Both the position numbers and the translations under genes were made by a program. DNA of 64,000 nucleotides from Algoriphagus formosus (GTDB lineage: Bacteria > Bacteroidota > Bacteroidia > Cytophagales > Cyclobacteriaceae): assembly GCF_002807035.1 (NCBI RefSeq), contig NZ_NIUC01000001.1, positions 496,001-560,000 on the forward strand. Reading direction: 5' to 3'. The notes beneath the pieces are model-generated. The model did not search any database. It worked only from the letters and a program-made list of their open reading frames with translations, and had not been told where the DNA came from. Positions 45,239 through 56,578 of the stretch are shown here, one piece after another; positions within the stretch are counted from its first letter, which is position 1, and the number at the start of each line of letters is the position of its first letter.

Positions 45239-46198
45239 TCAATCCTCTCCAAAAATCTCCTTCACTACCCAGCCTTTCCCCCACTCATCTTTTTCCTTTT
45301 CAGTCCAGAGTTCCGGGAAGAAAATCACCTTCTGAAAACGGGGAGGAAGGTACTTTTGCCAGTTGGTACCTCCTGTAGCAGCAATATCGACGGGGTCACG
45401 CTGCAGGTAACGAACGGCCGATTTGTAATGCGCCAAGGGCCAAAAAACATTCGCCTTCAGATCAAACTGTTTCATCAATTCAACCAATTCCTTGCTTGGT
45501 GAATTGATTTCCATAAAGCGTTGCCAGATATTTTTTCGCCGATAGGAATCGATAATTTCCTTTAGCTTCTTCCCGTATTTCAGGTTGAAATTTTTCAGAG
45601 TCAGCGTCTTTTGACCGGTAGCCAATTCGATCGCACCCTGCTGCCAGTAGAGATGCTCAAAAATATCATCTGCCGGAGAATGATAGTCAAAATCGTCTCT
45701 GGAAGCTAAGGCCACCAATTGAAAGGCATCTGCTGCCATGAGTTCGATCTCGCGATACTGAGCACTTTGAAAACCTGATGAGGGAAGCAGAGACATTCTG
45801 AATTTCAGGAATTGCTCCCGCTCCATCCCCTTCCACATCATCGCAAAAGAAGAAATCAAATGATCAAAATACATCAGTATCCGTTCTAGACGGGTTTTGA
45901 AAAAGTCCTCATCCAGTTTTTCATTCTCGGAAATCTGCTCCATTTCAGATATGATCAGTTTGAAATAAAGCTCGGTGATCTGATGATAAATGATAAAAAT
46001 CCGCTCGTCTTTAAAACTGGTTTTGGGTTGCTGTAGGGATAGCAACACATCCAAATTGATGTATTCCCAATAGGTCAGGTAATCTGCATAAAGCAGTCCT
46101 TCCAAGTAGGAAAGCATATCCTGGCCGGATGCTTTAAACTTTTCTTCGAGTTGTTTGATTTTATCTAAAATACGTGGGTCAAATTGGGAGTCACTCAT
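45239..46198 (-). CDS. kynA: Tryptophan 2,3-dioxygenase
   Basis: A 319-residue haem dioxygenase that opens the indole ring of tryptophan to N-formylkynurenine, the first step of the kynurenine pathway. Typical parts are ADYLTYWEYINLDVLLSLQ, RIFIIYHQITELYFKLI, LLPSSGFQSAQYREIE, the haem-ligand candidate AHYKSAVRYL and GGTNWQKYLPPRF. It is divergent from glutaryl-CoA dehydrogenase, with 117 nt between the starts. Its stop codon lies only 11 nt from the repeat array, so its terminator may be supplied by a repeat hairpin. Confidence 0.92.
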   Translation of the reverse strand: MSDSQFDPRILDKIKQLEEKFKASGQDMLSYLEGLLYADYLTYWEYINLDVLLSLQQPKTSFKDERIFIIYHQITELYFKLIISEMEQISENEKLDEDFFKTRLERILMYFDHLISSFAMMWKGMEREQFLKFRMSLLPSSGFQSAQYREIELMAADAFQLVALASRDDFDYHSPADDIFEHLYWQQGAIELATGQKTLTLKNFNLKYGKKLKEIIDSYRRKNIWQRFMEINSPSKELVELMKQFDLKANVFWPLAHYKSAVRYLQRDPVDIAATGGTNWQKYLPPRFQKVIFFPELWTEKEKDEWGKGWVVKEIFGED

Positions 46199-46315
46199 GG
46201 CTAAATTTTATCAAAAATGGTAGTTTTTTCCCCTTCGATCTATTTACTTCGAAAGGTCTTGGGGCTTTTCTTCCCGACAAAAATCAAGCATTCAATTCAA
46301 TAAACCAAAAAAGGC

Positions 46316-47521
46316 ATGGAGGCTGTAGGAATTCAAAAATCACAGAAGCAGGACACCTTCGAAGGGGTAGACTTCCTCGATATAGACGATTTGTTGACGG
46401 AAGAGCACAAACTCATCCGTAGTTCGATCCGCGATTTCGTCAAGCGTGAGATTAGTCCTTACATCGAGGATTGGGCGCAGAAGGCTCATTTTCCCTATGA
46501 AATCGTCAAAAAATTCGGAGATGTAGGAGCTTTTGGACCGCAAATACCCGAGGAGTACGGAGGCGGAGGTTTGGATTATATCGCCTATGGTCTGATTATG
46601 CAGGAGATTGAGCGAGGAGATTCAGGGATGCGCTCCACGGCTTCTGTGCAAGGATCCTTGGTCATGTACCCGATCTACAAATTTGGATCTGAGCAGCAGC
46701 GACAAAAGTACCTTCCGAAATTAGCTTCAGGAGAAATGCTCGGTTGCTTTGGCTTGACCGAACCCGACCACGGTTCCAATCCTAGCGGCATGGTCACCAA
46801 CTTCAAGGATATGGGCGATCATTACTTGCTGAATGGGGCCAAAATGTGGATTTCCAATTCTCCCAAAGCCGATATCGTGGTAGTTTGGGCTAAAAATGAG
46901 GAAGGTAGAATTCACGGCCTGATTGTCGAACGCGGCATGGAAGGCTTCTCTACTCCTGAAACACACAACAAATGGTCGCTTCGGGCTTCCTGCACCGGGG
47001 AGTTGGTTTTTGACAATGTGAAAGTGCCGAAGGAGAATCTCCTTCCCGGCAAGTCAGGATTGGGAGCTCCGCTGATGTGTTTGGACTCCGCCCGTTTTGG
47101 AATTGCCTGGGGGGCTATCGGTGCGGCCATGGATTGCTATGAGTCTGCGAGAAAGTATGCGATGGAGCGCATTCAATTCGACAAGCCTATTGGCAGCTTC
47201 CAATTGATTCAAAAGAAACTAGCTGAAATGCTTACCGAAATCACCAAAGCACAGCTGCTGGCTTGGAAAGTGGGTAAAATGATGAATGAAGGCAAAGCCA
47301 AGACCGTGCATATTTCTATGGCCAAGCGCAACAATGTAGAAATGGCCTTAAATATCGCCCGAGAAGCCCGTCAAATCCACGGTGGAATGGGGATCACCGG
47401 AGAGTATCCCATTATGCGACATATGATGAATCTAGAATCCGTGATTACCTATGAAGGAACGCACGATATCCATTTGCTGATTCTCGGAAATGAAATTACC
47501 GGGATTCCGGCTTTTAAATAA
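46316..47521 (+). CDS. gcdH: Glutaryl-CoA dehydrogenase
   Basis: A 401-residue FAD acyl-CoA dehydrogenase. GMRSTASVQGSLVMYPIY, CFGLTEPDHGSNPSGM, the catalytic-Glu segment TYEGTHDIHLLILG and RQIHGGMGITGEYP match glutaryl-CoA dehydrogenases rather than general ACADs. It oxidises and decarboxylates glutaryl-CoA to crotonyl-CoA, late in lysine and tryptophan breakdown. Being divergent from tryptophan 2,3-dioxygenase, it fits a shared control region for tryptophan catabolism. A terminator follows. Confidence 0.92.
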   Translation: MEAVGIQKSQKQDTFEGVDFLDIDDLLTEEHKLIRSSIRDFVKREISPYIEDWAQKAHFPYEIVKKFGDVGAFGPQIPEEYGGGGLDYIAYGLIMQEIERGDSGMRSTASVQGSLVMYPIYKFGSEQQRQKYLPKLASGEMLGCFGLTEPDHGSNPSGMVTNFKDMGDHYLLNGAKMWISNSPKADIVVVWAKNEEGRIHGLIVERGMEGFSTPETHNKWSLRASCTGELVFDNVKVPKENLLPGKSGLGAPLMCLDSARFGIAWGAIGAAMDCYESARKYAMERIQFDKPIGSFQLIQKKLAEMLTEITKAQLLAWKVGKMMNEGKAKTVHISMAKRNNVEMALNIAREARQIHGGMGITGEYPIMRHMMNLESVITYEGTHDIHLLILGNEITGIPAFK

Positions 47522-47544
47522 GTTTTAAAAATAGACAATGAGCT

Positions 47545-47585
47545 CCCCCATTCGGATGAAAATTTGGATGGGGGATTGTTTTTTT
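47545..47585 (+). terminator. Terminator after gcdH
   Basis: The stem tcccccat (47544-47551) with atggggga (47568-47575) has a 16-nt loop and a T-run from 47579. Confidence 0.8.
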
Positions 47586-47712
47586 AATTTGTCTGAATTA
47601 AGGGAAGGTCTACATAATCATTTCAGCCTTGGGCCATTCCTGGAAACTATCTAGGAAAAAGAAGGCAATCTACACTTTGCCCACGTCCAACATTCTACTC
47701 TCAAAGGGAGTA

Positions 47713-49443
47713 TTAGTCATGGTTTAAATGCTCTTTCAACTCAATCATTTTGGCTATTGCGTTTTTCAGCTCTTCACGGTGTAATGGATTCTCAGAATGA
47801 TGGGATGCTGCATTCATAATTCTGTCCAGGATGTCTTTTGTCTCGGTAATTAGTAGTTCTTTTCTATTTTTCTTTTCGTTAAACTCAATCAGGAAGTCAA
47901 ATAGCCTGGTTTTGATACTGTCGAGATTGGCTTTCTCTTCTGCTGTCAAAGTGCCGTCTGCTGAATAGTCGGCTTTGATTTTTTTGAGTTTGGCTAAGTC
48001 CAGGTCAAGCAAGAAACGTTGTGTGAACTTTTGGTGTCTTTGGCTTGTCAGTTGATTAAATGCCTTTTCTAATTTTGAACTTAAGGTCTCAAAATCTCCG
48101 TTCAGTTTTTTCATGTCCGGATCGAGATACTCAGTCAGGATGGCTTCTGCTTCCTTTCTCAATTCGTTTCCACAAGCATCAAATTCGTCTTCTTCAAAGT
48201 TCTTAATTGCTTTTTGTAATGGTGTTTTGTCTTCTTTTATTTTTGGTGCTGAACTGTCCTTTTCATCTTTATTGAAATTGAAATAGACCCATTCTTCTTC
48301 ATCGGTATTTCTACGAATCAGGTTGAAAAAACCTTTGTCATGGGTGAGGATGAATTTTTGAAAGCCATCAAAGAATTTCAAATCTTCCTTTTCTTCTTTG
48401 TTCAGAATTATCCGCACAACATCCATACGGTTGGATAAGTCCAAGCTGATAAGCATATCATCAAGCACCAAAATTTTAAACCGGGCACTTGCCAATGGTC
48501 TTGTTCGCAACGCTCCGATTCTTACACCAATCGCAATACGTGTAAGTTGTGCTTCATTCAAAAATGATTGTACCCGCTCGATGGCTCTCCATTTCTCCGG
48601 GATGGTTTCATCGTAAATTTCAACCCCTAATTTGATATGCAATTGGTCGTGCCGCCAACCTTGCATATTGTCTCGCCAAATCTTGTTTTTAATCAGGTCA
48701 AATTTGAATTTCTTGTCAAAGCTTAAAGCTACTTTGATTACGTCTTTACCTTCAAAAAAATGGTCTTTCAAAAACTTATTGGCATGGCCAGAAATGTCAT
48801 TGAGTAGGGTTTGAATCTTATTATTCAGAGTATTGACTTCATCAATATAATTCTCTTTCCGTTTCCTTGAAACTACAGCGTCTGTGGGGGTTCTTGGAAC
48901 ATCCAGCGTGGGTGCTTTGATAATATCATCTAACCAATTTTGCGTGCCTTCGGTGAGGAAGGGAAAAATATCCCGCTCAAAAACAGGCCAAAGGTTTACT
49001 TCTTGCTTGTGTGATGCTCTGTAAAAGTTATGCAGCAGCTTGTAGTTGATAAAGTCACTCGCAAGATTTAGCTCTTGAATCAGCGTATTGGCATCATCGT
49101 TCGTATTGATTAAATCATGAGAAATGGTGAAGATTTCTTCATGTTTGGTATCTGTATCTATGGACGTGAGTTTAATGAAGGAGTCTTCATTCTCGTCCAT
49201 AAACACGTTTTTCAAGGTTTGGTGTGTTGCTTTATTGGATGCTACATACTTCTTGAAATACTTTTGAACCCCATCATCGTCTTTGATACTGCTTTGCAAA
49301 AGGGTGTATAATGCCCAAAACAAGGATGACTTACCAGAGCCATTATTCCCATATACCAAAACATGCTTTCCGTTGATAGGAAAAATCTGCTCCTGTTGAA
49401 AAGCCTTAAAGTTTTGGATTTTTATTTCCTTGATCTTCTTCAT
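47713..49443 (-). CDS. RecF/ABC-type ATPase of the defence-like operon
   Basis: A 576-residue protein. Walker A is GNNGSGKSS (32-40), a signature-like LNEAQLTRIAIGVRIGA lies at about 296-312, Walker B is ILVLDDMLISLD (324-335) and the switch His is in ILTHDKGF (365-372). This is a RecF/SMC-style ABC ATPase with the head split by a helical insert. The C-terminal 150 residues are helical and end in RIMNAASHHSENPLHREEL. R541-x6-H548 looks like an HEPN RNase motif (RX4-6H), but only as a pattern. The ATG shares its A with the stop of the methylase gene (TGATG). It is the last gene of the operon and a possible effector or sensor. Confidence 0.85.
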   Translation of the reverse strand: MKKIKEIKIQNFKAFQQEQIFPINGKHVLVYGNNGSGKSSLFWALYTLLQSSIKDDDGVQKYFKKYVASNKATHQTLKNVFMDENEDSFIKLTSIDTDTKHEEIFTISHDLINTNDDANTLIQELNLASDFINYKLLHNFYRASHKQEVNLWPVFERDIFPFLTEGTQNWLDDIIKAPTLDVPRTPTDAVVSRKRKENYIDEVNTLNNKIQTLLNDISGHANKFLKDHFFEGKDVIKVALSFDKKFKFDLIKNKIWRDNMQGWRHDQLHIKLGVEIYDETIPEKWRAIERVQSFLNEAQLTRIAIGVRIGALRTRPLASARFKILVLDDMLISLDLSNRMDVVRIILNKEEKEDLKFFDGFQKFILTHDKGFFNLIRRNTDEEEWVYFNFNKDEKDSSAPKIKEDKTPLQKAIKNFEEDEFDACGNELRKEAEAILTEYLDPDMKKLNGDFETLSSKLEKAFNQLTSQRHQKFTQRFLLDLDLAKLKKIKADYSADGTLTAEEKANLDSIKTRLFDFLIEFNEKKNRKELLITETKDILDRIMNAASHHSENPLHREELKNAIAKMIELKEHLNHD

Positions 49444-52400
49444 CAGTTCTCCAAAATAGGTTTTAAAATCTCCGGGCTTCGCACAGCAAACAATTTGATA
49501 CGGTCCCTAACTTCATTATCCGGATGGCTCCACTTGGCATGGAGTTGCTCGATTACCTGCTCTTTTTCGGCATCGCTCAACTTTTCAAACTCCCTGCCTT
49601 GCATCACTTCAGAAATATCTCGCTCAACAAACTCTAATACATTTATGCCACGCTCTTTCATGTGGTCGGGGAAGTAGAGATTGAATACAGCTGAATTAAC
49701 TATTTGTTCAAATAATGAATTCAATGAAAATGCCCAAGAAAAAGTAGCTAAATCACAGAGAACTGCTAATAATTCAATATTCCTGTCGGATAATGAAGGT
49801 ATTGGAACTTTATTTAGGCCTCTAACACCTACATGAGGAGTTGCTTTATTTCCTTTTCTGAGAATACCCCTTTCAATGCAATAGAATGTGATAATTGAAC
49901 TATTTAATATCGAACAGGAGGCTTTTGTTAAATTTTCATTTTCTGGATTAGTCCCGATTAAGAGACCATATGAACCGTAAATTTGCTCTGTGCAAAATGC
50001 AGCCATTATTCTTTGACCAGATTCAGGAATAAATAAGTGAGGAATAGTATACCTTTCTGGATTCCCCAACACAATAGTTGCTCCGTTATTGCGAAGCTCT
50101 GTTTCTAATTTTTCGTCAAACTTAAAATAACCGTCTTCTTCAATTACCTTGTAATTAAATGGTTTAATATTCCTTGTTCCACCAAGATATGGGTAGTAAC
50201 CTTTGTATTGAACATCGGAGAGGAAATCATCGAAACATCCGCCTATATTAACTCCACGATTGATTGTGAGAATTTGGTCAAAAGTTTTTGAATGTTTTTC
50301 AATTGCCTGAACTGTTTTATTATTATTACTATAAGCGAACTCTGATTGGGGGTTGGACTTAAAATCTTCCTGCGACAGAAAACTGTAATCATCAATTTGA
50401 CCAGAAAAATACTTTAGCTTTTTTTCACTTTCTGATTCCTTATTAATTCCTAGAATGATACAGTCTACAATTGCTTCAAATGGGTCTAGATGGTCTACAA
50501 GACTATTTATTTTAAAACTTGTTAATATATACTCCCTAAATCTTTTATAAGAGGGTAAAACGGCTTGTGTTTTATTTGTGATGAAAAAGACTACTCCTTT
50601 TGGCTTAAGAATTTTCATAGCCTTCTCCGTCATCAAATTCATTGAATTAATACGGTCATTTTTTGTTTGTACATGGAAATAGTTATCAACTATGTAAAGG
50701 CGTTCCTTATCGGTCAATTTTGCACCAGTGTTTCCGTAATAAGAAATATAGGGCGGATTTCCAATCACAACATCAAAACCTTCTTTAACATCAAACATCC
50801 ATTCAGGATCAAAGAATGATGATGAATCATTTTGGGCATAAGGATCCCAACCAGCCAGGTTTTGGGCCGTATCACTTTTCCAGCCGCTTTTCTCTAATTC
50901 TTCTGCTATTTGGTTACGCAGTACTTTGTCTTCTTCCCTGTATTTGAGTTTGGTCTCTTTACTTTTTGCACTGAAAAGCTTACTTCGAACTTTTTTAAGT
51001 TTAGCTTCCAGTTGTTTTAACTCCCCACCATCAAAAATATTTAATGTAAATCCTTCCTTTGGTTTTTCAATTCCAATAAGGGTATTCGCAGCTACAAATT
51101 TGGTTTCCAAGTTGGGCAAAGGTCGTATGCCAAAATTGTTCTTTTCGGGATTCACCTTTTGTTCTACCACCAAGGAAATAAAGAAACGCAATTTGGAGAT
51201 TTGGGTAGCAATGGGTTGTATGTCCACGCCATAAATGCAGTTTTCAATCAAGAACAATTTACGAGCATAGTCCGGGTCGTTGATACTTTGGTCAAATGCT
51301 TCGTTTATTTCCAACAGGCGTTCTTCCCGAGCTTGCTTGTCTTCTATTTCAAATGCTGCTTTAGATTCTTGTTCGGCTTTTGCCAACTGTACTTCCTTCC
51401 AAACCTTGTTATTCGGGTCAAGCTTTTGAAGGATATGCACCATTTTTTGCAAAATTCCCATGGGGAAGGCCCCCGAACCACAAGCCGGGTCGAGTATGGT
51501 ACAGCTGCTTAATACTGTGATGATTGCTCTTTGCAGTTCTGTATTATCAGTGAATGGCACTTTGCTGTCAAAGGAAGTCAATACATGCAATTCTCTGTCT
51601 AAGGCTTCATCATCTAAACCACCCCAATCAGAAATAGCGTTTTTCAGATAAGCAATCAGGCTTTCATCCACCATGTAGTTTACAATTTCACGTGGTGTGT
51701 AAAAAGAACCGGTTTGCTTTCGGGCAGTTGTTTTGGTTTCAGGGTTGTAGCTTGCCAGCAGGTTTTCAAATACCTTTCCCAATAGTTCAGGGTCAAGGGC
51801 TACATCTTCTTCAATCGGTGTGTTTTCCGTAATGGTAAATTTGTAGGATTTAAGGATGTTAATTAGCCCTTTTACAGCTGCTTGTTTGTACTTTTTATCG
51901 CTGATACCTACAATATCGCTTAGATCAGTTTCTTCTTCTACTCCAAAAAATAGGTAATCGGGTACAATAAGTTTTTCACCTTTAGTCATTTGGTCGGAGA
52001 ACCCGTCAATGTATATGTTGTTGAATTTGTCGTCTAGACATTCAAAAAGACCACCATTCAAAAAAGGAACGGTTTTATTCAGTTTTTCTAAAAAAGCCTC
52101 GGGATTTTTGAAATACTGTTTGTAGCGCATCAGGTAATCAATGCCCCTGTGCGTACCATAGCCATCACCCCGAAAACCCCTTTTGCGTTTATCCAAACTG
52201 TCGGCTTCAATAGGACAATTGAGTGTAGCAAAAAACAGGTTTTGCAAAATGGCTTTGTAGTAAATGCTCTCCTTGTTACGTTCTTTAAACATACCTCTTT
52301 CATGGTAAGGAGAAATTTCTTTTAGGATATCTTTTTGCAAAGCATCCAACTCAAAAAGTTCTTCAGGTATCAATTTTTTCTCTTTGATAAACCACACAAA

Positions 52401-53189
52401 GAGTAATCGTGTCAACATACGAATGACATTGGTAGCTCGATGCTCTTGCAATAGTTCTTCTAATTTTTTATCCTTTTCGTAAGCATCCTTTTCAGAAGGC
52501 TGTCCAGGGAAAATAACATGTTGTGTCGCCCAGAAATACCAATTAGAAAGTTCCTGATAAAATTTCTTGTTGAGCAGACTTACACTAAATACTTCCTGCC
52601 AATAGGCATATAGCTTAGAGAAAGAATCAACTTTTTTAGTTCCGGTGGTTGGAATTTGAAGTTCGGCTAAAATACGTTCGTGACCGGAATGTGGTTTCTC
52701 AATATGGACATCGCGCAACAAACTTACTTTACCAGCCTTTTCACCTTCACGCCATTCTTGTTTGTACTTCAATCGTTCTGTATTGGCAAAAGCCAAGTAG
52801 TTTCCGTATTTGAAAACTACCACTACTGGTGTATAGTAAAATTCACGGTTAAAAGCACGAGAGATTTCCGCCAATTGCGAACGGGTAGGAAGAAGTCCAT
52901 TGGGTCTGCTTTTAAGTGTTACTCCAAAAATCAGAATGCCGTCATAATCAGATTTGATTTTTTCAGCTTCTAAAGATTTATTTCCTTCAAAAGCTGCATC
53001 GTCCACCATTCCCACGAAATAGATATCATCCATGAGTTGGAAAGAGTCATTGTCCTTATAGGTGTCTTTCAGGATTTCCTTCGCTGTGGTAGGTTCATCT
53101 GCCACATAGTTCATAGGCACTTTTAAATCTTTGAAAAGTGCCTTGATTCCCTTTAGGAAATTAACCTGATTGAATATTTGTAGTTTCAT
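49443..53189 (-). CDS. Eco57I/PglX-like adenine methyltransferase, possibly bifunctional
   Basis: About 1248 residues from ATG 53189 ([11 protein letters not shown]), 2 nt after the helicase stop; an ATG at 53213 would add eight residues. The N-terminal domain of unclear type (about 1-200) has a strand-rich [13 protein letters not shown]...[14 protein letters not shown] core that could be a nuclease, but no clean PD-(D/E)xK set was confirmed. The methylase domain holds [26 protein letters not shown] (SAM motif I), [10 protein letters not shown] and the catalytic NPPY (about residue 820 of the longer form). The last 300 residues probably recognise the DNA target. The expected reaction is N6-adenine methylation, as in type IIG or BREX PglX proteins. 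Confidence 0.88.
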   Translation of the reverse strand: MKLQIFNQVNFLKGIKALFKDLKVPMNYVADEPTTAKEILKDTYKDNDSFQLMDDIYFVGMVDDAAFEGNKSLEAEKIKSDYDGILIFGVTLKSRPNGLLPTRSQLAEISRAFNREFYYTPVVVVFKYGNYLAFANTERLKYKQEWREGEKAGKVSLLRDVHIEKPHSGHERILAELQIPTTGTKKVDSFSKLYAYWQEVFSVSLLNKKFYQELSNWYFWATQHVIFPGQPSEKDAYEKDKKLEELLQEHRATNVIRMLTRLLFVWFIKEKKLIPEELFELDALQKDILKEISPYHERGMFKERNKESIYYKAILQNLFFATLNCPIEADSLDKRKRGFRGDGYGTHRGIDYLMRYKQYFKNPEAFLEKLNKTVPFLNGGLFECLDDKFNNIYIDGFSDQMTKGEKLIVPDYLFFGVEEETDLSDIVGISDKKYKQAAVKGLINILKSYKFTITENTPIEEDVALDPELLGKVFENLLASYNPETKTTARKQTGSFYTPREIVNYMVDESLIAYLKNAISDWGGLDDEALDRELHVLTSFDSKVPFTDNTELQRAIITVLSSCTILDPACGSGAFPMGILQKMVHILQKLDPNNKVWKEVQLAKAEQESKAAFEIEDKQAREERLLEINEAFDQSINDPDYARKLFLIENCIYGVDIQPIATQISKLRFFISLVVEQKVNPEKNNFGIRPLPNLETKFVAANTLIGIEKPKEGFTLNIFDGGELKQLEAKLKKVRSKLFSAKSKETKLKYREEDKVLRNQIAEELEKSGWKSDTAQNLAGWDPYAQNDSSSFFDPEWMFDVKEGFDVVIGNPPYISYYGNTGAKLTDKERLYIVDNYFHVQTKNDRINSMNLMTEKAMKILKPKGVVFFITNKTQAVLPSYKRFREYILTSFKINSLVDHLDPFEAIVDCIILGINKESESEKKLKYFSGQIDDYSFLSQEDFKSNPQSEFAYSNNNKTVQAIEKHSKTFDQILTINRGVNIGGCFDDFLSDVQYKGYYPYLGGTRNIKPFNYKVIEEDGYFKFDEKLETELRNNGATIVLGNPERYTIPHLFIPESGQRIMAAFCTEQIYGSYGLLIGTNPENENLTKASCSILNSSIITFYCIERGILRKGNKATPHVGVRGLNKVPIPSLSDRNIELLAVLCDLATFSWAFSLNSLFEQIVNSAVFNLYFPDHMKERGINVLEFVERDISEVMQGREFEKLSDAEKEQVIEQLHAKWSHPDNEVRDRIKLFAVRSPEILKPILEN

Positions 53190-53191
53190 AT

Positions 53192-56100
53192 CTATGCTGT
53201 TACTAAAAACCAAGTGATCAAATCAAAATTGTCGAGTTGGAATTTTTCATCCACCTTGACGTTTTGCTTTACACGAGATAAAGCATCTTTGTCTCCTTTT
53301 CTCAATTTTGATAAAAGGTCTTTTGCTTCTGTACCCATTACTTTTTTGATAGTGCCATCTTCCTGCACTTGCTCTTCGGCTGCTTGACCATCCAGCCATG
53401 CTTTTATGGCATTAACCAATTCCTGAATAGCTTCATCATCTCCTTTATCTATTGCGTCCGGCACAAAACGATTTTTGTCTTTATGATGGGTCAAAGCGTC
53501 CAAAACGTCTTTTTGATTCAAAAGCACCATCTTCCCTTGTTTATTGATGTAAACCAAGTCAAAAGCTTTGTATTCGTGATTGATGGTTTTTGCAGGACGA
53601 GCAGGATATCCTAATAAGGCAATCAATCCGTTTTCAGCACAAACAGAAGTATCGGCTCTAAAACCTGTGTAAACACCTTTTGGCATGCGTTGGTACTTGG
53701 CCTTATCCTTGTTAAATTCTTCCAGTAAATCTTGACGGTAGCGTTCTAATGAAAGATCATCAAAACCAAAAGTTTCATTGCCGTCCAAGTCATCGAAAGT
53801 TACCTGCATTTGTTCCATCATACGGTTTTTCATTCGTTGGTCGAGACTTTCATCTTGAATCATTTCCTCGAATGTTTCAGAGAACTTTTCATCTACTTCT
53901 GCACCAGCCAACTTCATGGCAGCCATTCGTTGCTCAATTCTACCTTGAAGATTCAAGTAAGAGTTGATATTGTTGGATGGCCAGAAATTAATACCGAATA
54001 TTTTTTTGTTCGGACTACCTAAACGGTCAATACGTCCCAAACGCTGAATGATTCTAACCGGATTCCAATGAATATCGTAATTGATGACCATATCAGCATC
54101 TTGAAGGTTTTGTCCTTCACTTAGAGCATCGGTTGCAATAAGTATATCAATCGGTTGTTGAATTTTGGTGTATGTTTTGGGATGGTTTTGTACCACCCAT
54201 GAAATCCATTCGTGGTAAGCTTCTGTCCCTTTTTTATTGGTTTGAAAATCCCACTCCTTCTCCATGAACAGTTTGGTGTACGGAGCAAAGCGTTCTAAAA
54301 TAGGTTCAAAGTTCTTGGTTTCCTCATCTGAATCGCTAGTTTGTGAACCTGAGCCGGAAACCATAGCGAGTTTATCAAATCCACGACTTTTTAATTGGTC
54401 AAAAAGATATTGAGCCGTATCGCGGTAAACGGTGAAGATGACAACTTTTGCGTTTCCAACATTTTCGCCTGAGGCTCTTTTCTTATTGATCTCAGCTATT
54501 AGTGTTTGAAGTTTGTCGTCTGCTGAATTTAGATTTCCCGGGCGGACAATTTCTTTCTCGATTTTGGTTTCAAACTTTTGAAGATTGATGAAAAGATTGT
54601 CGAGTGCATCCAAATCTTTCTTCAAATCCTTTTTGAAGTTTTCCAAATTTCCTGATGCATCTATATCAGAAATATTGATTTTTCGCTTTTTACCTAAAGT
54701 GAGTTCTTCAAAATCGTCTTGTAAATCATCATCATCAAACAAGTTTTCGTCTTTCTCAACCAGTTTGCTGTTTGCTTTCCCGTCCTGATAAGCTTTGATT
54801 TTATCAAGAGCGTTCTGGTGATGATCTTTAATTTTCTCAACAGTAGAATAAAAGGAATACCAAGAGGATTCCAACCGTTTCACCATCAAGATGTACATCA
54901 TTTTCACTAAGAAACGGTCCCGTTGACGTTCATCATGTAGTATGTCCTTTTCTTCCTCATTTTCTTCTTCCAAGTAAAATGAAGGTTGGTAGCCTGAAAG
55001 CATCGGTGGAAAATGGTCAAACAGTTCCTCGAATGACTCAAAATTTCCAAGTTGGCTTGGCGTTACAAAAAGATTTAAAGGTTTTGTTTTTTCTGGAAAG
55101 GTTAGCCCAGTTTGCTGCCCTTCAATCATTTTGCGAGTTCTGGCAACAATCAAAGAATCTGTAAGGGTAAAGAAGTTCGCAGGTAACTTTTTAATGAAAT
55201 CACTGATTCTTGGGCTTGGGTCTTCACGCCATTCGTTAAAAACCTTTTGAGCTGTCCGGAAAGTGTAATCCAAATTTCTGATACCCAAAGTTTCTTCATA
55301 TCCATTAACATCACCTTGTACCATCAATTTGAATTGGTTACGGATGTCATTTAATGAATTATTTATTGGCGTGGCAGAAAGAAGCAGAACTTTTATGTCT
55401 TCATTTTCTTTGAGGATCTGCTCTAACAGAAATTTGTACCGATTTGATTTGTCGTTTCTAAGGTTATGGCTCTCGTCAATGATAATCAATTTTGGTTTGT
55501 CATTGGTAAAGTATTTATCGGCACGGTCAAGGTATTTTTCAATACGGTCTTCATGCATATCCGTGTGGAAACGCAAGAAAAAATCAAATTGATCCTTCTC
55601 GAAACGTGAATCTTGGTGCTTTAAATATCTTCTCCAGTTGTGTTCAAGTTTCTTAGGGCAAAGCAGTAACACTTCACGTCCTTGAAGTTGAAAAAATTTA
55701 ATTACTGCAAGAGCACTCCAAGTTTTACCTAAACCTACGGCATCAGCCAGAATTGCTCCGTTATATTTTTGGAGCATTCGTATCAAACTGAGCACTCCTT
55801 TTTTCTGGAATTCATAAAGTGTGTTGTAAACCACAGAGTTTTCCAAGCGCCCGATTTGTCTGTTAAAATTGGGGTCATTCTCCGTTTCTAAAAGTTGGTT
55901 GCCAAATAGTTCAAACAATACTTTATAGTATAGCTCTCTCGGAGTGTATTTGATGAAAATACGCTCAATTTCATTAATTAAATATTGTTTGAAGTCTATT
56001 TTAGATTTGGTTCCTTCTGGTGAAACCAATGTCTTTTCTTTGTGTGCTTGTGGTCTTACCCACAACGCTTCAAACCATTCTACAAGCTCTTTGTATTGAT

Positions 56101-56578
56101 TGTTGTTGCCTGTCTCGGCAATGTTCAATTCAATATTATTCGTGTGCTTCAGTCCAATACCTGCTTCTGTAAGGTTTGAACTTCCAGAGATGAAGTATTT
56201 ATTTCTATCGTCTTTTTTATCAGGATTGAACAAATAGCTTTTGGCATGGCAAAAATTTGGTTCTAATGTTTTTGCTACAACTTTGTCCTGCTTTAGAAAA
56301 GCAACTGCTTCTTTTGATAGGCTGCTAAGTTTTAGGGAGGCTTCGATGCTTATGTTTTCATTAAGCAAGTCTAAAGGTCGGTTGTCTATTGAGTCAAAGT
56401 TTACAATATCACCCAGAACAAGTCTAAAGTCCGTGATTTTATCATTTACATTCTTCGAAAGCCAAGCAAGCGCACCAATGGTAAAATAGCCAGTTACAAT
56501 ATCAAGCTTACCTTGTTCAGTGTAAGAGCAAATCCATTCGTGGACTTTTAAATTTTCGTTTTCGTTATCTAATATCAT
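53192..56578 (-). CDS. PLD-nuclease/SNF2 helicase fusion
   Basis: A 1128-residue protein. Residues 1-180 form a phospholipase-D-like domain, with [25 protein letters not shown] and [12 protein letters not shown]. The HxK motif is His111/Lys113; the usual Asp of HxKxxxxD is Asn118, with Asp120 nearby. SNF2/SF2 helicase parts follow: [16 protein letters not shown] (Walker A near 280-286), [11 protein letters not shown] (near 365-375), [23 protein letters not shown] and [12 protein letters not shown] Lys/Glu-rich spacer separates the RecA lobes. It is predicted to move on DNA and perhaps cut it. It starts inside the XRE stop codon (ATGA overlap) and ends 2 nt before the methylase. Confidence 0.9.
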   Translation of the reverse strand: MILDNENENLKVHEWICSYTEQGKLDIVTGYFTIGALAWLSKNVNDKITDFRLVLGDIVNFDSIDNRPLDLLNENISIEASLKLSSLSKEAVAFLKQDKVVAKTLEPNFCHAKSYLFNPDKKDDRNKYFISGSSNLTEAGIGLKHTNNIELNIAETGNNNQYKELVEWFEALWVRPQAHKEKTLVSPEGTKSKIDFKQYLINEIERIFIKYTPRELYYKVLFELFGNQLLETENDPNFNRQIGRLENSVVYNTLYEFQKKGVLSLIRMLQKYNGAILADAVGLGKTWSALAVIKFFQLQGREVLLLCPKKLEHNWRRYLKHQDSRFEKDQFDFFLRFHTDMHEDRIEKYLDRADKYFTNDKPKLIIIDESHNLRNDKSNRYKFLLEQILKENEDIKVLLLSATPINNSLNDIRNQFKLMVQGDVNGYEETLGIRNLDYTFRTAQKVFNEWREDPSPRISDFIKKLPANFFTLTDSLIVARTRKMIEGQQTGLTFPEKTKPLNLFVTPSQLGNFESFEELFDHFPPMLSGYQPSFYLEEENEEEKDILHDERQRDRFLVKMMYILMVKRLESSWYSFYSTVEKIKDHHQNALDKIKAYQDGKANSKLVEKDENLFDDDDLQDDFEELTLGKKRKINISDIDASGNLENFKKDLKKDLDALDNLFINLQKFETKIEKEIVRPGNLNSADDKLQTLIAEINKKRASGENVGNAKVVIFTVYRDTAQYLFDQLKSRGFDKLAMVSGSGSQTSDSDEETKNFEPILERFAPYTKLFMEKEWDFQTNKKGTEAYHEWISWVVQNHPKTYTKIQQPIDILIATDALSEGQNLQDADMVINYDIHWNPVRIIQRLGRIDRLGSPNKKIFGINFWPSNNINSYLNLQGRIEQRMAAMKLAGAEVDEKFSETFEEMIQDESLDQRMKNRMMEQMQVTFDDLDGNETFGFDDLSLERYRQDLLEEFNKDKAKYQRMPKGVYTGFRADTSVCAENGLIALLGYPARPAKTINHEYKAFDLVYINKQGKMVLLNQKDVLDALTHHKDKNRFVPDAIDKGDDEAIQELVNAIKAWLDGQAAEEQVQEDGTIKKVMGTEAKDLLSKLRKGDKDALSRVKQNVKVDEKFQLDNFDLITWFLVTA

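Noticed and set aside
44094..45502. Several 80-115-residue frames across the repeat array
   Set aside because: They are translations of the repeat units in one frame, change with the repeat copy, and one runs antisense into tryptophan dioxygenase. No protein-like pattern.
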